Of a stretch of DNA of 43,010 nucleotides, positions 25,936-34,955 are shown in pieces. Position numbers and translations under genes: made by a program. Origin of the DNA: Pseudomonadota bacterium. Its GTDB lineage: Bacteria; Pseudomonadota; Gammaproteobacteria; Xanthomonadales; Xanthomonadaceae. The notes under the pieces were generated by a model. It saw only the letters and a list, made by a program, of their open reading frames with translations. It did no database searches and was not told where the DNA came from. Every line of letters starts with the position of its first letter. The stretch's first letter is position 1. Where the stretch lies: NCBI GenBank assembly GCA_023430045.1, contig JAEZCF010000081.1, positions 1 to 43,010 on the forward strand, in the 5' to 3' direction.

Positions 25936-27294
25936 ATGAACCAGAAGCAGATGCTGCGAGCCGCAGCGCAGGCCAACGCACTGGCCGCTCCCTTGGCCGA
26001 TCTCAATACCGCTGATGCGGTCGATCATCTCAATGCGCTTGGCGTGCATGCCGCGACGGAACTCCTGGCCGCATTGCCGTTGCCGCGCGCGGTGAAGATG
26101 CTTGAAGCCCCCGAGCTGCAGCGCGCCGGCAGGCTGGTGGCGCTGCTGCCGCCACCCCGCGCTGCCGCGCTGCTGGGATTGATGGCCGACGACCGTGCGA
26201 CCGATATCGTCCTGGAACTGGAGGACGAGGAGCGCACTCGCCTGCTGCCGCTGATCGGTACCGAAGCGCGGGCGGTCATCCAGACCCTGTTGAGCTATCC
26301 ACCGGATACGGCCGGTGCACTGATGACCACCGAGTTCGTCAGCGTACCGGCGAACTGGACCATCGCGCAGACGCTGCAGCACATCCGCGATGTGGAACGC
26401 ACGCGCGAAACCGTCTATGCCATCTACGTTCTGGACCCGGACACTCAGCGCCTGGTGCAGGTGGTGACGATGCGCCGGCTGATCACTGGGCTTGCCGACG
26501 ATTCCATCCTCTCGGTGGCGCAGGTCAACCCGCCGGTAAGCGTCGACGTGCAGATGGACCAGGAGGAGGTGGCCCGGCTGATCCGTCGCCATGACCTGCT
26601 GGCAATTCCCGTGGTGGACGCGCAGCAGCGCATGCTGGGCATCGTAACGGTGGACGACATTCTCGATGCGCTGATCGAAGAATCGACCGAAGACGCCCAC
26701 AAGTTCGGCGGCATGGAGGCGCTGGACAAGCCGTACATGCAGATCGGCTTCATGGAGATGCTGCGCAAGCGCGCCGGCTGGCTGAGCGTGCTGTTCGTCG
26801 GCGAAATGCTCACGGCCAGCGCCATGCAGCATTACGAAGACGAACTCGCCCGCGCGGTGGTGCTGACGTTGTTCATTCCGTTGATCATGAGCTCGGGTGG
26901 CAACTCCGGTTCGCAGGCCACCTCGCTGTTGATCCGCAGCCTGGCGCTGCGTGAAATGCGCCTGCGCGACTGGTGGAAAGTCGCTCTGCGCGAAATACCC
27001 ACCGGCGTGGTGCTGGGTTCGATCCTTGGCGTGCTGGCAATGACCCGCATCACGGTCTGGCAGCTGGGTGGGCTGCACGATTATGGCGAGCACTGGCTGC
27101 TGCTGGCCGTCACCGTCGCTGCCGCGCTGGTCGGTATCGTGACCTTCGGCTCGTTGTCAGGCTCGATGCTGCCGTTCGCGCTGAAACGGCTCGGGTTCGA
27201 TCCCGCCAGCGCCTCGGCTCCCTTCGTCGCCACCCTGGTGGATGTCACCGGGCTGGTGATCTATTTCAGCATCGCCGCCGCCATATTCCTCTGA
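25936..27294 (+). CDS. mgtE: MgtE-type magnesium transporter
   Basis: Mg2+ channel/transporter of 452 residues with the standard three parts. The N-terminal superhelical domain (about 1-130) ends in SYPPDTAGALMT. Paired CBS domains occupy about 135-255 (with SVPANWTIAQTL and VVDAQQRMLGIVTVDDILD). The C-terminal membrane domain has five helices (about 280-452). The conserved Asp of the ion pore is Asp436 in VDVTGLVIYF, and SSGGNSGSQA matches the family. The CBS gate is expected to sense cytoplasmic Mg2+. It is a single gene between two hairpins. Confidence 0.95.
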   Translation: MNQKQMLRAAAQANALAAPLADLNTADAVDHLNALGVHAATELLAALPLPRAVKMLEAPELQRAGRLVALLPPPRAAALLGLMADDRATDIVLELEDEERTRLLPLIGTEARAVIQTLLSYPPDTAGALMTTEFVSVPANWTIAQTLQHIRDVERTRETVYAIYVLDPDTQRLVQVVTMRRLITGLADDSILSVAQVNPPVSVDVQMDQEEVARLIRRHDLLAIPVVDAQQRMLGIVTVDDILDALIEESTEDAHKFGGMEALDKPYMQIGFMEMLRKRAGWLSVLFVGEMLTASAMQHYEDELARAVVLTLFIPLIMSSGGNSGSQATSLLIRSLALREMRLRDWWKVALREIPTGVVLGSILGVLAMTRITVWQLGGLHDYGEHWLLLAVTVAAALVGIVTFGSLSGSMLPFALKRLGFDPASASAPFVATLVDVTGLVIYFSIAAAIFL

Positions 27295-27302
27295 AGGCCA
27301 CA

Positions 27303-27342
27303 GGGAGGGAGGTGGTTATTTGAAATCAACCACCTCCGTCCC
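27303..27342 (+). terminator. hairpin after mgtE, imperfect relative of the one at 25634-25675
   Basis: The left arm at 27303-27317 pairs with 27328-27342 with one mismatch, and the loop is ATTTGAAATC-like. The core (GAGGTGGTTATTTGAAAT, then AACCACCTCCGTCCCC) is almost identical to the hairpin upstream of mgtE. A weak T-rich stretch (GTTCTTTC) follows. It probably terminates mgtE transcription before the gene that starts at 27369. Confidence 0.68.
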
Positions 27343-27368
27343 CCGTTCTTTCGAGGTACCGTACGGGC

Positions 27369-30083
27369 ATGAGCATCTACCATCTGCAGTCCGTGTTCCG
27401 TCCGCAGTCGGTGGCCGTCATCGGCGGCAGCCCGCGCGAGCGGTCGGCGGGACGGGCCGTGATGCGCAACCTGCGTGGTGCCGGGTTCACCGGAAAGGTG
27501 GCGTGGATCAATCCGCGGCATGCGGAGATCGATGGCATCCGCACCGTCAAGCGTCTGAAGGACCTGGACTGGGTGGCGGAACTGGTGGTCATCACCGCGC
27601 CGGCCGCGATCGTGCCGCAGGTGATTGCCGATGCCGCTGCGCTTGGCGTGGCTGCGGCGATCATCCTCACCGCAAACCTGGGCGAGGGCCCGGGTTCGCT
27701 CGGCGCCCAGGTGGAGGCCAGCGCGCGCGCAAAGGGCCTGCGCATCCTCGGCCCTCACTGCCTGGGTGTGATCGCCCCGCATGCGCGCCTCAACGCCAGC
27801 ATTGCTGCGCATGTGCCGCAGGCCGGCGATCTTGCATTGATCTCCGAATCCAGCGCCATCGCGGCCGCCCTGGTGGAGTGGGGCGTGGCCCGTTCGGTGG
27901 GGTTCTCCGCCGTGGTGTCTCTGGGCGACACCCTGGACGTGGATTTCGGCGACCTGCTGGATTACTTCGCCACCGATTACCGCACCCGCGCCATCCTGCT
28001 GTACGTGGAGCAGATCAAGGACGCACGCAAGTTCATGTCTGCCGCACGCGCTGCGGCTCGTTCCAAGCCGGTGATGGTGGTCAAGTCCGGCCGCGCCGAG
28101 CGCATCATGCCCGGCAACGATACCCACGTGCAGGCGCTGGCCCGTGCCGATGATGTCTACGGTGCCGCGTTCAACCGCGCCGGCCTGCTGCGGGTCAGCG
28201 CGCTGGACGAGCTCTTCACCGCGGCGGCCACGCTGGGCCGGCTGGGCTCGGTACCCGGCCGGCGGCTGGCCATCCTCAGCAATGGTGGCGGTGTGGGCCG
28301 GCTGGCGGTGGACCAGCTGGCGGCCCTGAAAGGCACCCTGGCCAGCTTGTCCGAAGATACCGTCACCCAGCTTGACCAGGTGCTGCCGGAGGGCTGGTCG
28401 CGCGCCAACCCGGTGGATATCGTCGTGGATGCAGATGGCGAGCGTTACGCAGCGGCCATCGAGGCATTGCTGGCCGACAGCGCCAACGACGCGGTGCTTG
28501 TGGTCAACGTGCCCACGGCATTCACGTCCTCCGCCGACGCCGCCCAGGCGCTGACCCGCACGTTGGGCCAACGCCCGCGCCAGCAGCGCGACAAGCCGGT
28601 GTTCGCGGTGTGGCTGGGCAATGACGAGCGTGCCACCGCCACCCTCAACGCGGCACGCGTGCCCACCTACCCGACCGAGGCCGAAGCCGTGCGCGGCTTC
28701 CAGCATCTGGTGCGCTATCGCGATGCGCAGAACGCGCTGATGGAGACGCCGCCCAGCCTGCCGCAGGATTTCGTCGTCGATAGCGCCGCCGCACGTGACA
28801 TCGTCGAGCGCGCGCTCGCCTCCGGCCAGCGCTGGCTTGATCCGCTGGCGACCCATGAGCTGTTGAAGGCGTATGGCATCGCGTCAGCACCGGTGATGCA
28901 GGCACGCGATGCACACGAAGCGATGGAGCTGGCACAGCCGTTGCTGGAACGTGGCAGCAGCGTGGTGTTGAAGATCCTGTCGCCCGACATTCCGCACAAG
29001 TCCGAAGTGGATGGCGTGCGCCTGAATCTGGCGACGCTGCCGGCCGTGCAGGCGGCAGCGCATTCGATCATGGCGCGTGCCCATGAGCTGCGCCCGGACG
29101 CCCGCATCGATGGCCTGCTGGTGCAGCCGACGATCGTGCGCCCGAAGGCCCGCGAGCTGATCGCCGGCATCGCCGACGACCCCACCTTCGGCCCCGTGAT
29201 CGTATTCGGTCGAGGCGGCACCGCCGTGGAAGTGATCAACGACAAGGCGCTCGCGCTGCCGCCGCTTGACCTGCGCCTGTCGCACGAACTGATCGGGCGC
29301 ACCCGCGTGTCGCGCATCCTGAAGGCCTACGGGGATGTACCGGCGGCCGACGAGCGCGCCGTGGCGCTGGTGCTGGTCAAACTGGCGCAGCTGGCCGCCG
29401 ATATCCCTGAAATCCGCACGCTGGACATCAACCCGTTGCTGGCCGACCGTGACGGCATCCTGGCATTGGACGCACGCATCGCGGTGGCGCCGTCGCGCCT
29501 GCTCCACAAAGGGCGCGGCCACCCCCGTTTCGCGGTGCTTCCGTATCCGAAGGAATGGGAACGCGAGCTGGTCCTGTCCGATGGCAGCACCGCCTTCGTG
29601 CGCCCCGTGCGCCCGGAGGACGACGCCCTGTTCCGTGCGTTCTTCGCGCGGGTGACCGACGAAGACCTGCGGCTGCGCTTCTTCCAGTCAGTCAAGCACT
29701 TCAGCCACGAATTCATCGCGCGCCTGACACAGATGGATTACGCACGCTCCATCGCGCTGGTGGCGATCGATCCACGCAACGGCGACATGCTCGGCGCGGT
29801 CCGCCTGCATGCGGATGCGGATTATCAACGTGGTGAATACGGCATCCTGATCCGCTCGGATCTGAAGGGCCACGGCATCGGCTGGCGGCTGATGACGATC
29901 ATGATCGAATACGCGAAGTGGCTGGGCCTGGACGTGGTGGAAGGCCAGGTGCTGCGCGAGAACAGTACGATGCTGGCGATGTGCCAGAGCCTGGGTTTCC
30001 GGACGCGGCTGGACCCGGACGATTCCACCGTGATGATGGTGACCCTGCCGGTCAGGCAGGTGGAGCCGGGCCTGCTAGGCTGA
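27369..30083 (+). CDS. acyl-CoA synthetase (NDP-forming)-like / GNAT acetyltransferase, Pat/YfiQ type
   Basis: Protein lysine acetyltransferase of 904 residues with the Pat (YfiQ/PatZ) layout. A CoA-binding Rossmann domain (1 to about 130, AVIGGSPRE) comes first, then succinyl-CoA-ligase-like domains (about 140-460), an ATP-grasp domain (about 490-710) and a GNAT domain (about 732-895, LRLRFFQSVKHFS and YGILIRSDLKGHGIGWRLM). Such enzymes acetylate metabolic enzymes, acetyl-CoA synthetase being the classic target. An alignment by eye places His253 (THVQALARADDVYGAAF) where true ADP-forming ligases have their phosphorylated histidine. ATG at 27369 follows the mgtE hairpin by about 25 bp. Confidence 0.92.
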   Translation: MSIYHLQSVFRPQSVAVIGGSPRERSAGRAVMRNLRGAGFTGKVAWINPRHAEIDGIRTVKRLKDLDWVAELVVITAPAAIVPQVIADAAALGVAAAIILTANLGEGPGSLGAQVEASARAKGLRILGPHCLGVIAPHARLNASIAAHVPQAGDLALISESSAIAAALVEWGVARSVGFSAVVSLGDTLDVDFGDLLDYFATDYRTRAILLYVEQIKDARKFMSAARAAARSKPVMVVKSGRAERIMPGNDTHVQALARADDVYGAAFNRAGLLRVSALDELFTAAATLGRLGSVPGRRLAILSNGGGVGRLAVDQLAALKGTLASLSEDTVTQLDQVLPEGWSRANPVDIVVDADGERYAAAIEALLADSANDAVLVVNVPTAFTSSADAAQALTRTLGQRPRQQRDKPVFAVWLGNDERATATLNAARVPTYPTEAEAVRGFQHLVRYRDAQNALMETPPSLPQDFVVDSAAARDIVERALASGQRWLDPLATHELLKAYGIASAPVMQARDAHEAMELAQPLLERGSSVVLKILSPDIPHKSEVDGVRLNLATLPAVQAAAHSIMARAHELRPDARIDGLLVQPTIVRPKARELIAGIADDPTFGPVIVFGRGGTAVEVINDKALALPPLDLRLSHELIGRTRVSRILKAYGDVPAADERAVALVLVKLAQLAADIPEIRTLDINPLLADRDGILALDARIAVAPSRLLHKGRGHPRFAVLPYPKEWERELVLSDGSTAFVRPVRPEDDALFRAFFARVTDEDLRLRFFQSVKHFSHEFIARLTQMDYARSIALVAIDPRNGDMLGAVRLHADADYQRGEYGILIRSDLKGHGIGWRLMTIMIEYAKWLGLDVVEGQVLRENSTMLAMCQSLGFRTRLDPDDSTVMMVTLPVRQVEPGLLG

Positions 30084-30194
30084 CACCAGGCAGATGGCGG
30101 CGGGCGCTGTCCGGCAGCTCCACCGCATGCCCCACCCAGCTCCCGTGCACGGGCGGCATGGCCAGGCCGCACCTGTCGCGCGACACTATGCTCC

Positions 30195-30905
30195 ATGACT
30201 GAACGTATTCCCCTGTTGCTGCTTCCCGGCCTGCTCAACGATGCCGAACTGTGGCGTGCGCAGCTGGCCGACCTGTCCGACATCGCCGATTGCAGCGTCG
30301 GCGACCTGACCCGCGATGACACCCTGCAGGCGGTGGCGGCGGGTGTGCTGGCGCGGGCGCCGGAACGGTTCGCGCTTGCCGGCTTTTCGCTGGGCGGCTT
30401 CGTCGCCCAGCAGATCATGCGCATGGCGCCCGCGCGCGTGCAGCGCCTGGCGTTGATCGATACCTCGATCCACGCTGATTCTTCCAAACGTGCCGCCGAG
30501 CGGGCGCGACAGATCGCCAGCCTGCGCGTGCCCGGCGCGAACGCCGTGTTCCATGGCTTCGGCGACACGCTGGTACGCAGCTACATCGATGCCTCGCGGC
30601 AGGATGACCATGCGCTGGTGAAACGGATACGCGACATGACCGCGCGCCTGGGCGTGGAGGTCTTCCTGCGCCAGAGTGCACTGCGGCGCGTGGATGGACA
30701 CGATGTGCTGGCCGCCTGCAGTGTTCCGCTGCTGATCGTCTGCGGTGCCAACGACCGCATTACGCCGCTGCCGATAAGCCGGGAAATGCATGCCCTGGCC
30801 CCGCATTCCACTCTGGACGTACTGCCCGACTGTGGCCATCTGGCGCCGATGGAACACCCTGGCGCGGTGAGCGCTGCCCTGCGCCGCTGGCTGCAGCACA
30901 CCTGA
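30195..30905 (+). CDS. alpha/beta-fold hydrolase
   Basis: Hydrolase of 236 residues. The nucleophile elbow is GFSLGG with Ser65; an oxyanion region (LLLLPGLLND) lies near the N-terminus. Acid and base candidates are the Asp in CGANDRITP and the His in DCGHLAPMEHP. There is no signal peptide, so it is cytoplasmic. It stands alone between the acetyltransferase gene and the convergent dkgB. Substrate unknown; esterases of MetX/BioH-like size share this layout. Confidence 0.9.
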   Translation: MTERIPLLLLPGLLNDAELWRAQLADLSDIADCSVGDLTRDDTLQAVAAGVLARAPERFALAGFSLGGFVAQQIMRMAPARVQRLALIDTSIHADSSKRAAERARQIASLRVPGANAVFHGFGDTLVRSYIDASRQDDHALVKRIRDMTARLGVEVFLRQSALRRVDGHDVLAACSVPLLIVCGANDRITPLPISREMHALAPHSTLDVLPDCGHLAPMEHPGAVSAALRRWLQHT

Positions 30906-30947
30906 CCACTGCAACGCCCACCGGTGCCGCATCGGCCCTGGAAAACC

Positions 30948-31751
30948 TCAATCCCAGGCCGGTGCGATGCCTTCCGGATTGGCCAGCCGATAGCCACGAT
31001 CCAGCCGGGCGATCTCCGCCATGTCCTCGTCGCTCAGCCGCAGCGACGCGGCCTCCAGGTTGCTGGCCAGATTGCCACGCCGTGTGGAGGAAGGAATTAC
31101 CGAGAAACCCTGCTGCAATGCCCACGCCAACGCCACCTGCGCGGCGGTCGCCTCATGGCGGCCGGCAATGGCCTGGATCACCGGATCCTTCATCGCCTCG
31201 CCGTAGACCAGGCTCATGTAGGCCGTAACGTGGATGCCCTGCTCCTGCAGGAAAGGAACCAGCAGGCGGTTCTGCAGAAACGGGTGGATCTCGATCTGGT
31301 TGGTGGCGATTTCGCCCGCCCCGAGAAGACCGATGGCCCTGCGCGTCTGCGCGATCGTGAAATTGGAAATGCCTATATCGCGGGTGAGCCCCAGCGATTT
31401 TGCTTCGGCCAGCGCGCCGAGATACTCATCCATCGGCACCGCATCGGCGGGCGAGGGCCAGTGGATCAGCGCCAGGTCCACGCGGTCGGTGCGCAGCCTG
31501 TCCAGGCTCACGCGCAGGCTCTCCAGCAGGGCATCGTGGCTGAACGCGTCGATCCAGACCTTGGTGGTCAGGTAGATGTCATCGCGTGTCACGCCTGAGT
31601 CGGCAATGGCTTGGCCGATCTCGGCTTCGTTGCCGTAGATCTGCGCGGTGTCGATGGCACGGTAGCCAAGTTCCAGCGCTGTACGCACGGAATCGATGAC
31701 GGTCTGGCCCTTCAGGCGGAACGTGCCGAGGCCGACAGCAGGAACGGTCAT
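30948..31751 (-). CDS. dkgB: 2,5-diketo-D-gluconate reductase B-type aldo/keto reductase
   Basis: NADPH-dependent aldo/keto reductase of 267 residues. The tetrad is Asp34 (AIDTAQIYG), Tyr39, Lys64 (LTTKVW) and His97 (ALIHWPSP). GISNFTIAQ and VIPSSTRRGNL complete the cofactor site. The sequence follows E. coli DkgB closely from PAVGLGTFRLKG to the C-terminal PEGIAPAWD. The ATG at 31751 is preferred over the one at 31763 because GGAG lies 7 bases upstream of it. Likely substrates are diketogluconate, methylglyoxal or other aldehydes. Confidence 0.93.
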   Translation of the reverse strand: MTVPAVGLGTFRLKGQTVIDSVRTALELGYRAIDTAQIYGNEAEIGQAIADSGVTRDDIYLTTKVWIDAFSHDALLESLRVSLDRLRTDRVDLALIHWPSPADAVPMDEYLGALAEAKSLGLTRDIGISNFTIAQTRRAIGLLGAGEIATNQIEIHPFLQNRLLVPFLQEQGIHVTAYMSLVYGEAMKDPVIQAIAGRHEATAAQVALAWALQQGFSVIPSSTRRGNLASNLEAASLRLSDEDMAEIARLDRGYRLANPEGIAPAWD

Positions 31752-31804
31752 GCGGTACTCCATCAGTACGGGGGTCAGGCAGCGTAGAACAGGAAACGTC
31801 CGCG

Positions 31805-31828
31805 TGCCGGCAACGTTACGTTGCGGCA
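31805..31828. promoter_or_regulatory. hairpin/dyad in the dkgB upstream region
   Basis: TGCC-G-GCAACG, a TTA spacer, then CGTTGCGGCA form a 10-bp dyad with one bulged G. It sits about 55 bp upstream of dkgB and about 185 bp upstream of the divergent gene at 32012. Position and symmetry suit an operator for either gene, but no regulator gene is adjacent. Confidence 0.4.
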
Positions 31829-32011
31829 GCGTACCTGCAGGCAGTGTCGCTGCATCACGTGGATGCGGCGTTCCTGGGCGCCCGGACAGGAGTGCAGGAC
31901 CGCATTGGACATGCAGCATTTGCGATAGCCGCCCTTGACCGGATCGGCGACGATGCAGCGGGCACCGTGCGACGTGCGATGCCTGCATTCCGTATTCATC
32001 GGCAGACCGTC

Positions 32012-34816
32012 ATGCCCGTCTACCCGAGCTTCCTGTCCTCGTCCTGCGGTACCGGCCTGTCGGCCAACGTGCCGCGGAGCCTGCGCGATCTTTTCTTTCC
32101 GGTCCGCGTCCGCCCACCGTGTACGGTCCGCAACCGTCCGCCGCTGGCGGTTGCCGGGGAAGGCTTCCCAGCCTGCCCGCCACGTCACGGGGCCTCCCCG
32201 CTCCTGGACGGGCTGGCCGCGGAAGCCATCGACTGGGGGACGGCGATCCTGGTACAGCGTGCCGCGCATTGTGCCGGCCAGATGGTACCCGGCATCTCCC
32301 ACCTGCATGCGGCGTGGCGGATCTGCGGGTCGTTATCTGCCGCCTGCCGGGGCCGGTTCTTGCATGCGCTGCAGGCCGTGCCATTGGATACGGTGCTGCC
32401 CGCTGCGGTGTTGCTGCCTTTGCGTCAATTGCTTGAACAACTGCGGCCCGACTGTCTGTCCGGACTTCCGGACCAGGACGATATCGTGTTGGGCGTCGGC
32501 CTGTGTGCGCTGCTGTACAGTCTCGCCTGGCCCGAAGTCACGCCTGCGGCGCTTCCCGCGCAGACGATCCAGCGCCTTGCCTGGCTCCAGCGGCTACGGG
32601 TGGCGTTGAACATCATGCGCAGCCTGCGGCCGCTCCATCATGGCGACCTTGTCCTGGCCGGTGCAGGCCGCGACCATGGCGGAGCGATAGAAGCATCCGC
32701 CGGATCGGTATCGGTCGCCGCGCCCGTCGCGAACCGGACCCTCGGCCCGTATCAGATGGGGGCACTGGAAGGCGCCTTCCCGCTTGCCGCCGCAGGCCGG
32801 CAGATACAAAGCGGCTGCCTGCCGCAATCGCAGGCGACGGCATGGCCACTCCCCGGAGCGGGCGCGGACAAGGCCAAGCCTGTGCCGGCGACCAAGATCG
32901 CCCACAGGATCGCCGTCTCGGCCAGAAAGGTGGGCTTCCATATCAAGCAGGTGAAGTCACGTATCGGCACACGCCATCGTCATCGCCATCGGCATGGGCA
33001 CCGCCAAGGGGCGGGCCATGCCAATGCCGATCCCGCGAAGGAGCGGTTGTTGTCACCCTTGGAACACCCGGACGGAGCCGCCACCCGCAGGCAGAAGTCA
33101 CATGGCAGGGACCGCAGGCCGGCAGATAAGCCGGGAAACAAGCCGGCTCCGCCGGTGTTGGCGCCCCGCGACCAGGCAAACATCACTACCGCATTACTGC
33201 CCGTGGTGCCGCCGCAGCCATCGCACGCCGCTCCGGCCAACCAGAGCATTCCGTTCACGCCCAGCGACGTCATCCTGCCACCGCCCATACCGTCCTGCCT
33301 GGTCTTCCATGACCAGGGGCAGGCCTGGAAGCAGATGGATGCGATGCGCTTCGAGAGCCTGCCCGCACGGTTCTGCGTTCATTCGGCGGCCGCGGACACC
33401 TTCGAACTGGTCTTCGCCCGGCCGCACATCAGCAGGGGAATCCGGCAGGAATGCAGCGTGTCCATCGCCCTGCTCGAGAGCAGCACCGCGCCGCTGCACA
33501 CAGCCATGATCCACCGCCGTGACGGCTTGGGCCACCGTGATGAAGAACTTGGACCAACCGCCCTGGGTGATGACGCGATCTACGCCGTCGCAACCGTGTC
33601 ACGGCTGGATCCGCATCGCATTGAACGCTTCCCGATCAATGGTACCCGCCTGCTGCCCTGGAACAGTTTCAAGATACTGCGGCATGTCGAACTGGGCGGA
33701 GGTGAACGTCTTCTGCTTGCCTATGCAATAAATCCACCCGGCCGGCCGCACGAAATGCGCATGGGTCTGCTGGAAATCCAGCAGGACGAAAGGGGCTACA
33801 GTGTCACCGACGAACCGACCGGTTACGTCTTCACTGGCGATACCCTGAAAGAGCTGGCTACCGGTCTGCAGCAGGTATCCCGCTGCGACTTCCATGTCGA
33901 TGCGCTCGAGCCGGCCGTGCGCATCAATACGCTGCAGGAGCTGCAGGAGCTGCAGCCGCTGCAGCATACGCCGCACCTGTTCGTCCACGAAGGCCGGAGC
34001 GTACGGCCGGACGCCGCCACGGACGCGGATCCGCCGTCGCCGCGCTTCAACCCTTCCCTTAGTTTCTTCTCGCCCGTGCCATTCCATTTCCACGATGGGC
34101 TGGTGAGCGGGGTACTGTACCGGGGCTGCTTCACGCACGTCGGCGGCAGCCTGATTTTCGTCGACAACCTGGGTGGGCTGGGCACGCTGCACTTCTCTTC
34201 GACGGATCCTCATCGCGAGGTCTATGTGCTCGAGCGCCAGCAGGGCCCAGGCAAGACCTTCATCGACGACCATGGACTTCTCGAAGACACCCCCTACACG
34301 ATGTGTGAGGTGGTCGAACTTCTGCAGCGGCAGGGCCTGGTCCGGGTGGCGTACGGGGATGGTGAAACGTGGGACACCGGGTGTGCCGGCAGCGGCGCGA
34401 ACGCGGATGCGGACGGCGTCGCGGACGGATCGCCTGGCGCGACCGCACGCGAAAAGGCCACGCCATGGCCGGTGGCAGGCCCGCCACGCCCCGAGCCACG
34501 GCGATCGACCTATGCTTTCGACAACCGGCAGATGCTGTATGTCGACCCTGACGGCAGCCAGGGCGTACTCAATTTTGTCAAAGCCGGTCCCGATGGCAAC
34601 CGCCGCGCACTGGCCGACGACAACACCTACGAAGCGATCATGTTTGCCGGCATCTGCGGTCTGATACGCGGACGTCACTACACGCTGGCCGAGATCCTGC
34701 AGTACCTCGCGGCCGCCGGCATGGTCGCGGACCCTAACTTGTCGAGGACGTTCGATTACCAGGCGCAGCGCGACAGCCGTGGGCCCACGGAGTGGGGGCT
34801 GCTGCCCCGCGAGTGA
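32012..34816 (+). CDS. large protein of unknown function, first of a tandem paralogous pair
   Basis: I recognise no family. From ATG at 32012 it has 934 residues, close to its paralogue (943), and the N-termini align from there. An earlier in-frame start at 31844 is possible but not conserved. Neither has a good Shine-Dalgarno. Layout: Ser-rich N-terminus; helical domain (about 65-206, LAAEAIDWGTAIL to LNIMRSLRP); low-complexity middle (about 207-420) with a His-Arg run (HRHRHRHRHGHR, near 32970); then a conserved C-terminal half. That half has module A (about 527-635), module B (about 692-783) and module C (about 831-907, QMLYVDPDGSQGVLNF to EILQYLAAAGMV). No signal peptide or transmembrane helix is visible. 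It lies divergent to dkgB. Confidence 0.8.
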   Translation: MPVYPSFLSSSCGTGLSANVPRSLRDLFFPVRVRPPCTVRNRPPLAVAGEGFPACPPRHGASPLLDGLAAEAIDWGTAILVQRAAHCAGQMVPGISHLHAAWRICGSLSAACRGRFLHALQAVPLDTVLPAAVLLPLRQLLEQLRPDCLSGLPDQDDIVLGVGLCALLYSLAWPEVTPAALPAQTIQRLAWLQRLRVALNIMRSLRPLHHGDLVLAGAGRDHGGAIEASAGSVSVAAPVANRTLGPYQMGALEGAFPLAAAGRQIQSGCLPQSQATAWPLPGAGADKAKPVPATKIAHRIAVSARKVGFHIKQVKSRIGTRHRHRHRHGHRQGAGHANADPAKERLLSPLEHPDGAATRRQKSHGRDRRPADKPGNKPAPPVLAPRDQANITTALLPVVPPQPSHAAPANQSIPFTPSDVILPPPIPSCLVFHDQGQAWKQMDAMRFESLPARFCVHSAAADTFELVFARPHISRGIRQECSVSIALLESSTAPLHTAMIHRRDGLGHRDEELGPTALGDDAIYAVATVSRLDPHRIERFPINGTRLLPWNSFKILRHVELGGGERLLLAYAINPPGRPHEMRMGLLEIQQDERGYSVTDEPTGYVFTGDTLKELATGLQQVSRCDFHVDALEPAVRINTLQELQELQPLQHTPHLFVHEGRSVRPDAATDADPPSPRFNPSLSFFSPVPFHFHDGLVSGVLYRGCFTHVGGSLIFVDNLGGLGTLHFSSTDPHREVYVLERQQGPGKTFIDDHGLLEDTPYTMCEVVELLQRQGLVRVAYGDGETWDTGCAGSGANADADGVADGSPGATAREKATPWPVAGPPRPEPRRSTYAFDNRQMLYVDPDGSQGVLNFVKAGPDGNRRALADDNTYEAIMFAGICGLIRGRHYTLAEILQYLAAAGMVADPNLSRTFDYQAQRDSRGPTEWGLLPRE

Positions 34817-34955
34817 TGCCAGGCTGCCAGCGAACAGCGTTGGGCTGCACGATTTTCGCAACATGGACGCGTTGGCATCGGCGAAGCTGCGGTAGATCCC
34901 ATACCGACGGGCAGGTCCAGGTGCGTGCCTGCCGGCCACTTGGAAAATTCCCGAC

